64,000 nucleotides of DNA from SIG575 sp045542485. Its GTDB lineage: Bacteria > Bacillota > Clostridia > Oscillospirales > Acutalibacteraceae. Where the stretch lies: positions 6,824 through 70,823 of the forward strand of contig JAZQLC010000012.1 of NCBI GenBank assembly GCA_045542485.1, given 5' to 3'. Position numbers and translations under genes: made by a program. Positions 41,362-49,559 of the stretch are shown piece after piece (the stretch's first letter is position 1; each line of letters opens with the position of its first letter). The notes beneath the pieces were generated by a model. That model did no database searches. It was not told the DNA's origin and worked only from the letters and a program-made list of their open reading frames with translations.

Positions 41362-43194
41362 ATGACTGACAAAATAAAGGCTTTGCGCAAGAAAGCTATG
41401 GCGCTTCCTCTTCAGCCGGGTGTTTACCTTATGAAAAACAAGGATAAGGAAATAATATATGTGGGCAAGGCGAAAAAACTGAAAAACAGAGTCAGTTCAT
41501 ATTTCGCATCTCAGACAAATATGCAGACCAAAGTAATAAAGATGGTCAGCCATGTAGATGACTTTGATTATATTATTACCGACAGTGAGTTTGAGGCACT
41601 TGTGCTTGAATGCAGTTTAATCAAACAGCATATGCCCAAGTACAATATTCTTCTCAAGGACGATAAGGGATACCATTATATAAAGGTCACACCGCCTCCG
41701 TATCCCTCTATTCAGTTTGCTATGCAGAAGGTTGATGACGGCAGCACATATATCGGCCCTTACACAAGTGCATTTATTGTCCGTGAGGCAGTTGATGCTG
41801 CACAGAAAATTTTCAGACTTGCTCAGTGCAATAAGGTTTTCCCCCGTGATATAGGAAAGGGGAGACCTTGTCTTAATTTCCATATCGGTCAGTGCTCTGC
41901 CCCCTGCGCCGGGAAAATTTCTCAGAAGGATTATGAAAAATCTGTCAGTGATGCGCTTGATTTCCTTATGAAAAAAGGTACAGATGAGGCTATCAGTGAA
42001 ATGAAAGCCGAGATGCTGAAAGCGTCTGAAAATCTTGAGTTTGAAAAGGCTGCGGCACTGCGCGACAGAATTCAGGCAGTGAAGAAAATCACAGATAAAC
42101 AGAAAGTGGTTTCTGACGGAAAAACAGAGCAGGATGTTTTCGCTTTTGTCACCACCAAGGGTAAAACCTGCCTTGCCGTGCTTCGTTTTGAGGGAGGTAA
42201 GCTTTGCGACTGTGAGCACTTTTTTCTTGCAGATGTTGAAGATATGCCTATGACGAGAAGCGAAAGTATTCTGTCATATTATCTTGTCAGGGACAGAATT
42301 CCCCCTAAGGTGCTTGTTGACGGAGATGTTGAGGACGAAGAGCTGATTTCCGAATGGCTCAGTGAAAAGCGCGGAAGAAAAGTTTCCGTTGTTCATCCTC
42401 AGATTGGCGAAAATGCAAGGCTCATTGAAATGTGCAGGGCGAATGCCGCAGAGAAACTGGCTCAGTCTATGGGCAGAAAGGGAAGAGAAACTGAGGCTCT
42501 GGAGGAGCTTACGTCTCTTCTTGGTATAGAATGTGCAGATTATATAGAGTCTTACGACATATCCCACACATCAGGCTCTGACAATGTGGCAGGTATGGTT
42601 GTTTTCAAGGAGGGTCTGCCTTACAAAAAAGCGTACAAGCGTTTTTCAATCAAAGGCTTTGACGGTCAGGATGACTACGGCTCAATGGCTGAGGTCCTGA
42701 GAAGAAGATTTACTCATTATCTTGAGGAGAAAGAAACGGGTGAGGGCTTCGGAAAGCTTCCCGACCTGATTCTTCTTGACGGTGGCGACGGTCAGGTGAA
42801 TGCCGTCAGACCTGTTCTTGAAGAAATGGGAATTGATGTGCCTCTCTTCGGTATGGTCAAGGACGGAAAGCACAGAACAAGAGCCATCGCCACGGGCGGT
42901 CAGGAAATTTCAATCAGCTCAAACAGAAAGGCGTTCACTCTCGTTTCCGATATTCAGGAGGAAGTACACCGCTTTGCAATAAGCTACCACAGACAGAAGC
43001 ACAAAAAGAGCACAATCGCCACAACCCTTACTTCCATTGAAACAATCGGCGAAAACAAAGCGAAAATTCTTCTCAGAAGCTTCAGGACGCTTACTGCCAT
43101 AAAATCGGCAACTGTGGAGGAATTAATGTCGGTAAAGGGAATAAACCGTATAAATGCAGAGAAAATTGTTGAATATTTCAAAAAAGAGGAATGA
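41362..43194 (+). CDS. uvrC: Excinuclease ABC subunit C
   Basis: 610 residues, normal length. The GIY-YIG nuclease domain is at the N-terminus (QPGVYLMKN, IIYVGKAKKLKNRVSSYF), then the Cys-rich turn GQCSAPCAGKIS, the UVR motif (ENLEFEKAAALRDRI, ~215-230), the RNase H-like 5' nuclease domain (YDISHTSGSDNVAGMVVF, DLILLDGGDGQVN) and the C-terminal helix-hairpin-helix pair. It makes both incisions in nucleotide excision repair after UvrAB loading. AGAGGTG ribosome site. Divergent from the sugar importer operon. Confidence 0.98.
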   Translation: MTDKIKALRKKAMALPLQPGVYLMKNKDKEIIYVGKAKKLKNRVSSYFASQTNMQTKVIKMVSHVDDFDYIITDSEFEALVLECSLIKQHMPKYNILLKDDKGYHYIKVTPPPYPSIQFAMQKVDDGSTYIGPYTSAFIVREAVDAAQKIFRLAQCNKVFPRDIGKGRPCLNFHIGQCSAPCAGKISQKDYEKSVSDALDFLMKKGTDEAISEMKAEMLKASENLEFEKAAALRDRIQAVKKITDKQKVVSDGKTEQDVFAFVTTKGKTCLAVLRFEGGKLCDCEHFFLADVEDMPMTRSESILSYYLVRDRIPPKVLVDGDVEDEELISEWLSEKRGRKVSVVHPQIGENARLIEMCRANAAEKLAQSMGRKGRETEALEELTSLLGIECADYIESYDISHTSGSDNVAGMVVFKEGLPYKKAYKRFSIKGFDGQDDYGSMAEVLRRRFTHYLEEKETGEGFGKLPDLILLDGGDGQVNAVRPVLEEMGIDVPLFGMVKDGKHRTRAIATGGQEISISSNRKAFTLVSDIQEEVHRFAISYHRQKHKKSTIATTLTSIETIGENKAKILLRSFRTLTAIKSATVEELMSVKGINRINAEKIVEYFKKEE

Positions 43195-43221
43195 TAAATT
43201 TTTGCTGACGGTTTATTTCTA

Positions 43222-43250
43222 TTGACAAAAACCAATAAAAATGCGATAAT
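43222..43250 (+). promoter_or_regulatory. Promoter of rsmD-coaD
   Basis: TTGACA (43222-43227), 17 bp, GATAAT (43245-43250), 31 bp before ATG 43282. Confidence 0.75.
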
Positions 43251-43281
43251 GAATTGATATAGAGTTTAGGAAGATGAAACT

Positions 43282-43812
43282 ATGAGAGTTATTACAGGCA
43301 CAGCCAGAGGAAGAAGGCTTCTTACTCTTGAGGGCGACGATGTCAGACCTACAACAGACAGAATAAAAGAAGCTATGTTCAGCTCGATTCAGTTCGAAAT
43401 CGAGGGAACTAAAGTTCTTGATTTGTTTGCAGGGTCAGGTCAGCTTGGTATAGAGGCTTTGAGCCGAGGCGCGGAAAATGCCGTTTTTGTTGACAGAAAC
43501 AGACAGGCAATTGAGGTTATAAAGAAAAATCTTCAGTCTACCGCACTTGCAAAGAATTCTGTTGTTCTGAACACAGACGCAGAGACCTTTGTTTCCACAA
43601 CAAAGGAAAAATTTTCTTTTGTCTTTATGGACCCGCCGTATTCTCAGGGACTTCTCCAGAGGATTCTCCCTCTTGCAGAGAATGTGGTTTCCGAGGGCGG
43701 AGCGATAATCTGCGAACATCCTTTGGATGAAGAGCTTCCCGAGGAGCTCGGAAAAATGAAAATTTACAGAAGTTACAGATACGGCAAAATCGCCGTTACC
43801 GTATACAGATGA
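43282..43812 (+). CDS. rsmD: 16S rRNA (guanine966-N2)-methyltransferase
   Basis: 176 residues. It opens MRVITGTARGRRL and shows RPTTDRIKEAMFSSI (substrate side), SAM-binding VLDLFAGSGQLGIEALSRGA and catalytic FMDPPY. It methylates G966 of 16S rRNA at the subunit head. It forms an operon with coaD (16-bp gap), a pairing found across many Firmicutes, then a coiled-coil protein. Confidence 0.97.
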   Translation: MRVITGTARGRRLLTLEGDDVRPTTDRIKEAMFSSIQFEIEGTKVLDLFAGSGQLGIEALSRGAENAVFVDRNRQAIEVIKKNLQSTALAKNSVVLNTDAETFVSTTKEKFSFVFMDPPYSQGLLQRILPLAENVVSEGGAIICEHPLDEELPEELGKMKIYRSYRYGKIAVTVYR

Positions 43813-43828
43813 AAGTCAGGGATATCTG

Positions 43829-44317
43829 ATGAAAAAAGCAATTTATCCTGGCAGCTTTGACCCTGCCACAAAAGGACATCTTGATATTTTAAAAAGAGCA
43901 ACCAAGATTTTTGACGAGGTCGTGGTTGTTGTTATGACAAACGTAAAGAAGAAAAACAGCTACTCTTTCTCAGTGGAGGAGAGAGTGGATTTTCTCAGGC
44001 GTTGCACAAAGGGTATGGAAAAGGTAAGAGTTGACGCTTATGACGGACTTCTTGCTGAATATGCAAAAAATACAGGTGCTGTTGCAGTTGTGAAAGGTCT
44101 TCGTGCCGTATCCGACTTTGAGGATGAATTCCAGCAGTCCCTTACAAATAAAAAACTCAATCCTGAGCTTGAAACAGTTTTCCTTACGGCTGAGGCTGAA
44201 AATATGTTTTTAAGCTCAAGTGTTGTCAAACAGGTATGTGTTCTCGGTGGCGACATCAGCGACTTTGTGCCTGAAGAGATACACAGTGACATTGTAAAAA
44301 AATTAAGGAACATATAA
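43829..44317 (+). CDS. coaD: Phosphopantetheine adenylyltransferase
   Basis: 162 residues. The nucleotidyltransferase fold is marked by YPGSFDPATKGHLDIL (HxGH-type), KKKNSYSFSVEERVDFL, VVKGLRAVSDFEDEFQ and the C-terminal SSSVVKQV (ISS-type). It adds AMP to 4'-phosphopantetheine, the penultimate step of CoA synthesis. The rsmD gene lies directly upstream and a coiled-coil gene 24 bp downstream. Start at ATG 43829 with an AGGGAT-type site. Confidence 0.97.
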   Translation: MKKAIYPGSFDPATKGHLDILKRATKIFDEVVVVVMTNVKKKNSYSFSVEERVDFLRRCTKGMEKVRVDAYDGLLAEYAKNTGAVAVVKGLRAVSDFEDEFQQSLTNKKLNPELETVFLTAEAENMFLSSSVVKQVCVLGGDISDFVPEEIHSDIVKKLRNI

Positions 44318-44341
44318 AGCAAAAAGAAAGGAAGAAGCAAA

Positions 44342-45016
44342 ATGAACGAAGAAACCAATATCTATAAACTCCTTGACAGACTTGATGAAGAAATTACAAG
44401 CGGTAAAAAAGTTGCCCTTACAGGAAAAGTTCTTGTTGACGGCGATGTTATTTCCGATTGCGTGACAGACATCCGTATGAATCTTCCCGATATCATCAAA
44501 AAGGCAAGTCAGATTGCTGCCGAAAGAAACAAGATTATCGGTCAGGCAAAGGATGATGCATCTTCAGGTCTTGCAAGAGCAAAGGAAAAATGCGAACAGA
44601 TGCTTTCAGAAGCTAAAGAAACTGCAACAAAAGCAACAACTGATGCAAAGAATGACGCAACAGAGCTTATTGCAAAGGCAAGTGAAAAGGCTCAGTCAAT
44701 CGTTGACGAGGCAGAAGAAAAGGCTCATTTCCTCATCAGCGAGAGCGAGGTTGTAAGAGCTTCTGAGGAATATGCAGAACAGATTAAGCAGAAAGCAGAA
44801 GCTGACGCTGCTGCAATTGTTGACGCGGCAAAGAGAAAGGCTGACGAAATGATGAGCAGTGCATCTTCATGGTCAGAGGATATCAGAACAAAGACAACAA
44901 CATATATCGAGCAGCTCCTCAAGAGCACAGACGAGGTTCTTGTGAAGAACATCAACGATGTCAGAAAGCTTCGCAACAGCTTTCAGGCAGTGGCTCATCC
45001 CGAAGGAAACGAATAA
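44342..45016 (+). CDS. Coiled-coil protein (DivIVA/V-ATPase-H-like), function unknown
   Basis: 224 residues. A short N-terminal block (KLLDRLDEEITSGKKVALTG, then KVLVDGDVISDCVTDIR) resembles the non-coil head seen in related Clostridia proteins. Residues ~60-180 are an Ala/Glu/Lys-rich heptad coil with no Pro and few aromatics, like V-type ATPase subunit H or DivIVA proteins. No membrane helix. Genes of this look commonly follow coaD in gut Clostridia, suggesting a cell-shape or division role, but that is inference. Confidence 0.7.
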   Translation: MNEETNIYKLLDRLDEEITSGKKVALTGKVLVDGDVISDCVTDIRMNLPDIIKKASQIAAERNKIIGQAKDDASSGLARAKEKCEQMLSEAKETATKATTDAKNDATELIAKASEKAQSIVDEAEEKAHFLISESEVVRASEEYAEQIKQKAEADAAAIVDAAKRKADEMMSSASSWSEDIRTKTTTYIEQLLKSTDEVLVKNINDVRKLRNSFQAVAHPEGNE

Positions 45017-45037
45017 TCCTGATTCTACGACTTTCTT

Positions 45038-45073
45038 ATTCCCCGAAACTCCATTTTCGGGGAATTTGTTTTA
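45038..45073 (+). terminator. Terminator of the rsmD-coaD operon
   Basis: ATTCCCCGAAA pairs with TTTCGGGGAAT, 6-nt loop, tail TTGTTTT. Confidence 0.85.
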
Positions 45074-45107
45074 AACCTCTCTCATATGATTTTATGAGGT
45101 GGTATAA

Positions 45108-45587
45108 ATGTTTGTAGTATCAGTAAAAACATCAAAAGTAAAAATTATATTATTTTTCGTCTTTCTTGCGATAATTGTGTCATCTGCACTGTTTTTTCTG
45201 AATGCAGAGAAAACTTCATCTGCAGTTTCAGAGGGCGGAATCAGTCTGAGAGCCGCTGACTACAAGGAAAGAGAGAAGTTTCTCTCTCAGTTCGGCTGGG
45301 ATTTTGACCCGGAGCCTGTTTCTGTCAGGGAGGTGACAGTTCCGTGGGAATTTGACGAAGTGTATATAGAATACAACGCTCTTCAGAAAAGGCAGGGCTT
45401 TGACCTTGAAAAATATAAGGGTGTTATTGTAAAAAAATGGACATACAACATCAATAACTTCAAAGGCTATGAGGATAAAAAGGGGTATGTTCAGGCAAAT
45501 CTTCTGATTTATAACGGAAATGTTATTGCCGCAGATATAACTGTCCTTGGCGATAAAGCGAAAATTTATACGGTTATGAGTGATTGA
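45108..45587 (+). CDS. DUF4830-type membrane-anchored protein
   Basis: 159 residues. N-terminal anchor helix (~11-30), a Ser-rich linker, then a compact domain with EREKFLSQFGWDFDPEPVS, EVTVPWEFDEVYIEYNALQK and GFDLEKYKGVIVKKWTY, which I recognise as the DUF4830 style found in Clostridia. The domain should lie outside the membrane. Function unknown. Its last codons meet the RsuA-type gene, whose ATG lies 2 nt beyond the stop; coupled translation is likely. Confidence 0.78.
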   Translation: MFVVSVKTSKVKIILFFVFLAIIVSSALFFLNAEKTSSAVSEGGISLRAADYKEREKFLSQFGWDFDPEPVSVREVTVPWEFDEVYIEYNALQKRQGFDLEKYKGVIVKKWTYNINNFKGYEDKKGYVQANLLIYNGNVIAADITVLGDKAKIYTVMSD

Positions 45588-45588
45588 A

Positions 45589-46341
45589 ATGGTACAGAGA
45601 ATTGACAAAATAATTTCATCTCAGATGAATATTTCAAGAAATGACACACGCTCTCTGCTGAAAGGGGGTGCAGTCGTCTGCGACGGAATTGTGGTGACAG
45701 ACCCCTCTTTGAAGGTCGATGCAGAAAAAAGTGTAATCACCGTAGGCGGCAAAGCCCTTTTTTACAAGGAGTTTATCTATATTATGATGAACAAGCCACA
45801 GGGTGTTGTCAGCGCAACAAATGACCCGAAAACAAAAACGGTCATTGACCTTGTGCCTGAAAATCTGAAAAGGAAAAACCTTTTTCCGGCAGGCAGACTG
45901 GACAAGGATACGGTAGGATTTATGCTTATCACCGATGACGGAGATTTTGCCCACAGAATTCTGTCTCCGTCAAAGCACGTGGAAAAGACATATATCGCTC
46001 ATCTGCGTGACAGCCTTCCGGAGGAGTCAAGACGCATCCTTGAAGAGGGTGCAGTGCTTTCCGACGGCACCGAATGTATGGACGCGAAGGTGGAAATCAC
46101 GGACGGTGAAGGCAAAGAAGTGAAAATTACCATCAGAGAAGGGAAATACCATCAGATAAAGAGAATGTTCGCCTCGGTAGGCAACGAGGTTGTTTTTCTC
46201 AAGAGGATTGCTATGGGCGGTCTCTTGCTTGACGAGAGCCTCGGAGAAGCCGAATGCCGTGAAATTACGGAAAAAGAATTGGAAATTATTGAAAAAGGAA
46301 GTTTATCTTGTAATAATGCACAATGTAAAACTGACGAATAA
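45589..46341 (+). CDS. RsuA-family 16S/23S rRNA pseudouridine synthase
   Basis: 250 residues from ATG 45589; a GTG at 45580 would overlap the previous gene. An S4-like RNA-binding domain (~1-60: RIDKIISSQMNISRNDTRSLLKGGAV), then the catalytic domain with MMNKPQGVVSA, FPAGRLDKDTVGFMLITDDG (catalytic Asp in RLDKDT) and GKYHQIKRMFASVGNEV. The usual RLDxDTxGL(L) motif has F-M after the Gly, a mild variation. It isomerises a specific uridine in rRNA; the site is not certain. Confidence 0.93.
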   Translation: MVQRIDKIISSQMNISRNDTRSLLKGGAVVCDGIVVTDPSLKVDAEKSVITVGGKALFYKEFIYIMMNKPQGVVSATNDPKTKTVIDLVPENLKRKNLFPAGRLDKDTVGFMLITDDGDFAHRILSPSKHVEKTYIAHLRDSLPEESRRILEEGAVLSDGTECMDAKVEITDGEGKEVKITIREGKYHQIKRMFASVGNEVVFLKRIAMGGLLLDESLGEAECREITEKELEIIEKGSLSCNNAQCKTDE

Positions 46342-46438
46342 AAGTGACTTTTTTTGTCTCTTATTTATAAATTTGATGAATACTTTGTGAACAAACACAA
46401 AAAAACTAAAAATTTTTTATTAAATTATTACATTTTGG

Positions 46439-46467
46439 TTGCAAAATCAGTTACAAAAGTGTATAAT
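46439..46467 (+). promoter_or_regulatory. Promoter of the PucR-type regulator / ftsEX operon
   Basis: TTGCAA (46439-46444), 17 bp, TATAAT (46462-46467). It implies a leader of ~115 nt before ATG 46588. Confidence 0.75.
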
Positions 46468-46497
46468 TACTTTGTGTTTTGGTGGCAAAATGCACAA

Positions 46498-46530
46498 CCG
46501 TCTGAAAAAATGAAGAAAACAGGCAGACGG
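46498..46530 (+). promoter_or_regulatory. Leader hairpin before the PucR-type gene
   Basis: CCGTCTG (46498-46504) pairs with CAGACGG (46524-46530). There is no T-run after it, so it is a structural or regulatory leader element rather than a terminator. Confidence 0.4.
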
Positions 46531-46587
46531 AGGGTGACAAAGGTTGTCGCCTCAGTGGAAAAGATTATTGAAGTGAGAGGGATTTTT

Positions 46588-47670
46588 ATGGCAAATCGTA
46601 TTTTCCAGGGTATTGTTCATCAGATGAAAGACGCTATCGACAGAACAGTCGGCGTTATCGATGAAACAGGTACAATTATTGCTTGTAGTGAGCTTTCAGT
46701 TATCGGCGAAAATATCGAAGGCAGTCAGAATGTGTTTGAAAGCAGCGAGTGCATAAAAGTCGGTGCGAAAACATTCAAAACACTTGGCAACCGTATGGGC
46801 GCTGAGTATGCGGCTTTCGTTGAGGGCGATGATTTTGAAGCACGTAAGCTTGTAGGTCTTGTCTGTGTATCACTTGAAAATCTTAAGCAGTGCTATGATG
46901 AAAAGTACGACAAAGGCAATTTCGTTAAAAATGTAATTCTTGATAACATCCTTCCCGGAGACATCTTCCTCAAAGCAAGAGAGCTTCGCTTTAACAGTGA
47001 TGCTTCAAGAGTTGTTATCCTTATCAAAATTTTCGGCAAGGACGAAGTGGCTGCACTTGAAACACTTCAGAATATTTTCCCCGAAAAGACAAAGGATTTC
47101 GTTATCGGCATCAACGAAACAGATATTGCTCTCGTTAAAGAGGTTAAGCCTAACATTGAAACAAAGGACCTTGAGAAACTTGCGCGTTCAATCATTGACA
47201 GTCTTGGCGTAGAATACTATACAAACGTACTCGTAGGTATCGGCTCTACTGTTACAGGCATCAAGACTCTTGCAAGAAGCTTCAAGGAAGCACAGGTTGC
47301 AACAGAAGTAGGTAAATTCTTCGACTCAGACAAAATCGTTATCAGCTACGACAATCTGGGTATTGCAAGACTTATCTATCAGCTTCCCACAACTCTTTGT
47401 GAAATGTTCCTTAAGGAAGTGTTTAAGAAGGGCTCAATCGAAAGCCTTGACCACGAGACACTTTTCACAATTCAGCGTTTCTTTGAAAACAACCTTAATG
47501 TTTCCGAAACATCAAGAAAACTTTTTGTACATAGGAATACTCTTGTTTACAGACTTGAAAAAATCAAGAAGCTCACAGGTCTTGACCTTCGTGAGTTTGA
47601 TGATGCAATCGTATTCAAAGTAGCTCTTATGGTAAAAAAATATCTTGACGCAAATCCTGTAAAATATTGA
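46588..47670 (+). CDS. PucR/CdaR-type transcriptional regulator with C-terminal HTH
   Basis: 360 residues from ATG 46588 (AGAGGG upstream). A longer frame to 46354 would cover the promoter. The N-terminal ~130 residues look like a sugar-diacid-recognition or PAS-like sensor (RTVGVIDETGTIIACSELS). The middle is GGDEF-like in layout, as in PucR proteins, and the C-terminal HTH (~305-355) reads FFENNLNVSETSRKLFVHRN, then TLVYRLEKIKKLTGLDLR, the PucR HTH_30 pattern. In gut Clostridia this gene commonly precedes ftsE-ftsX, as here (24-bp gap), suggesting it belongs to the division or wall-hydrolysis operon. Signal unknown. Confidence 0.88.
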   Translation: MANRIFQGIVHQMKDAIDRTVGVIDETGTIIACSELSVIGENIEGSQNVFESSECIKVGAKTFKTLGNRMGAEYAAFVEGDDFEARKLVGLVCVSLENLKQCYDEKYDKGNFVKNVILDNILPGDIFLKARELRFNSDASRVVILIKIFGKDEVAALETLQNIFPEKTKDFVIGINETDIALVKEVKPNIETKDLEKLARSIIDSLGVEYYTNVLVGIGSTVTGIKTLARSFKEAQVATEVGKFFDSDKIVISYDNLGIARLIYQLPTTLCEMFLKEVFKKGSIESLDHETLFTIQRFFENNLNVSETSRKLFVHRNTLVYRLEKIKKLTGLDLREFDDAIVFKVALMVKKYLDANPVKY

Positions 47671-47694
47671 TTGAAACAAAGAGGAAATTAAACA

Positions 47695-48633
47695 ATGATT
47701 GACTTTATCAATGTCTCAAAGAGGTATGATAACGGCACTCAGGCGCTTAAGGATGTGAACATTCACATCGAAGACGGCGAATTTGTCTTTGTTGTGGGCG
47801 CATCGGGTGCAGGTAAGAGTACCTTTTTGAAAATTCTTATGCGTGAGGAGGTTCCGTCAAGCGGTACTGTTATCGTAAACGGAAAAACACTCACTGAACT
47901 TAAAAAGCGTGAAATACCTTATTTCCGTCGTGATTTAGGTATTGTTTTCCAGGATTTCAGACTCATCCCCAATATGACGGTTTATGAAAATATTGCATTT
48001 GCTATGCGCGTTATCGGTGCAAGAGAGTCAGAAATCCGCAAGAGAGTTCCTTTCGTTATTACTAGAGTGGGACTTTCCAACAAAGCAAGATGTTTCCCCA
48101 ACGAGCTTTCAGGCGGTGAACAGCAGAGAGTAGCTCTCGCCAGAGCACTTGTAAACAACGCTAAGGTTATCATCGCTGACGAGCCCACAGGTAACATCGA
48201 CCCCACAATGGCTTTTGAAATCATCGACCTTCTCAAGGACATCAACGAAAAGGGTACAACTGTTATCATCGTTACCCACGAGCATGACCTTGTAAGACAG
48301 TTTGACAAGCGTGTTATCACTCTTGACAGCGGTAACGTTGTTGCTGACGGTGATTTGTCAACAAGCCCCCTTGTTCAGAAATATGAGAAAAAATACAACC
48401 CCGGTGAAAAGAGTTTCCTTCGCCGTATGCGTAAAAAGGCTTCAGAGTCCTATTATCCCGATGAGGACAGCGTTGAAGACCTGAGCAGATTTATGGAAAC
48501 AATGACCGAGGAAAGAGAATCAGGTCACACCAACGAAATTGACGTTGACGAGATTTACAACAATCTTGCAAGTGACAAATATTCCGTTTACCTGGATAGT
48601 GATTCTTCAGAGGAAAACGGAGGTGAAGGCTGA
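47695..48633 (+). CDS. ftsE: Cell division ATP-binding protein FtsE with long C-terminal tail
   Basis: 312 residues; FtsE is usually ~225-230, so ~80 extra residues lie at the C-terminus. The ATPase part has Walker A GASGAGKST, Q-loop FQDFRLIPNM, signature LSGGEQQRVALARAL, Walker B VIIADEPTGNID and H-loop VTHEHD. The tail (~230-312) is charged, first basic (GEKSFLRRMRKKASE) then very acidic, and looks disordered. FtsEX passes ATP hydrolysis through the membrane to a septal wall hydrolase, here the LytM protein encoded two genes on. Confidence 0.95.
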   Translation: MIDFINVSKRYDNGTQALKDVNIHIEDGEFVFVVGASGAGKSTFLKILMREEVPSSGTVIVNGKTLTELKKREIPYFRRDLGIVFQDFRLIPNMTVYENIAFAMRVIGARESEIRKRVPFVITRVGLSNKARCFPNELSGGEQQRVALARALVNNAKVIIADEPTGNIDPTMAFEIIDLLKDINEKGTTVIIVTHEHDLVRQFDKRVITLDSGNVVADGDLSTSPLVQKYEKKYNPGEKSFLRRMRKKASESYYPDEDSVEDLSRFMETMTEERESGHTNEIDVDEIYNNLASDKYSVYLDSDSSEENGGEG

Positions 48634-48635
48634 TT

Positions 48636-49559
48636 ATGAAAAAGATGAGTGGCGGAAGCCTTGGTTATCTTACAAAGGAAGGCTTCAAAAACATCTGGCT
48701 TAACAGACTTATGTCAGTTGCTTCGATTTCAGTTCTTCTTTCCTGCCTTGTTATGATGGGTATTGCTTTTATGCTTATCGTCAATATGCAGGAGATTATC
48801 ACAAACATTGAGGATTCAAATGTAATCGTTGCCTTTGTTGACGACGATGCAAATGACGCAGAGGTTGAAAAGGTCAGAATGGACCTGATGAAAATCGAAA
48901 ACGTCAAGGACTGTGTCTTCGTCTCAAAGGAAGAAGCTTTTGAAGAACAGCTTGAATCACTGGGCGGTAACAGAACACTCTTTGAAGGAATGGACAACCC
49001 TCTTCCCGATTCTTACAGAGTTGTGCTTGACGACCTGACTCTTTTCGATTCAACCCTCAGACAGATTGAAAATACAGAAAATATCCAGAGTGTCCGTGAA
49101 GACAGAGAATTATCACAGCAGGTTTCATCAATCAGAAAGACAGTTACCTATGTGAGCTTCGGCGTTATCATAATTCTCCTTATCGTTTCACTCTTCATTA
49201 TTTCCAACACAATCAAAATCACAATGTTCTCACGCCGTCTTGAAATCAAGATTATGAAGTCGGTCGGTGCAACATCATGGTTTATCCGTTGGCCCTTTAT
49301 GGTTGAAGGTATGTCCCTTGGTATTATTTCAGGCTTACTTTCACTGGGCGTCGTATGGGGTGTTTATGAGCTGGTTGCCCGTTCAATCGGTAACAGCTTC
49401 AGCCTCTTTATGAGTGGCGGAATCGTTCCGTTCAAGGAATACGCACTGTTTATTCTCCTTGCGTTCCTTGCAGTGGGCATTATTACAGGTGCTTTCGGTA
49501 GTGCCGTATCAATCAGTAAATATTTGAAAGAACAGGAGTATGACCCGGATGAAGAATAA
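48636..49559 (+). CDS. ftsX: Cell division protein FtsX
   Basis: 307 residues. A basic N-terminus (GYLTKEGFKNIWLNRLMS, the FtsE-contact motif) is followed by helix 1 (~24-46), an outer domain (~50-170) with VNMQEIITNIED and EEAFEEQLESLGG, and three further helices (~175-300) of the FtsX/MacB permease type. It starts 2 bp after the ftsE stop. Its outer loop should activate the coiled-coil peptidase encoded next, whose gene overlaps its end by 11 bp. Confidence 0.96.
   Translation: MKKMSGGSLGYLTKEGFKNIWLNRLMSVASISVLLSCLVMMGIAFMLIVNMQEIITNIEDSNVIVAFVDDDANDAEVEKVRMDLMKIENVKDCVFVSKEEAFEEQLESLGGNRTLFEGMDNPLPDSYRVVLDDLTLFDSTLRQIENTENIQSVREDRELSQQVSSIRKTVTYVSFGVIIILLIVSLFIISNTIKITMFSRRLEIKIMKSVGATSWFIRWPFMVEGMSLGIISGLLSLGVVWGVYELVARSIGNSFSLFMSGGIVPFKEYALFILLAFLAVGIITGAFGSAVSISKYLKEQEYDPDEE

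Noticed and set aside
41617..42219. 200-codon minus-strand frame inside uvrC
   Set aside because: Complete overlap with a gene whose motifs are all present; no own signals.
46354..46587. Longer start for the PucR-type regulator
   Set aside because: The extension covers the promoter and leader hairpin; ATG 46588 has a ribosome site and begins the conserved part.
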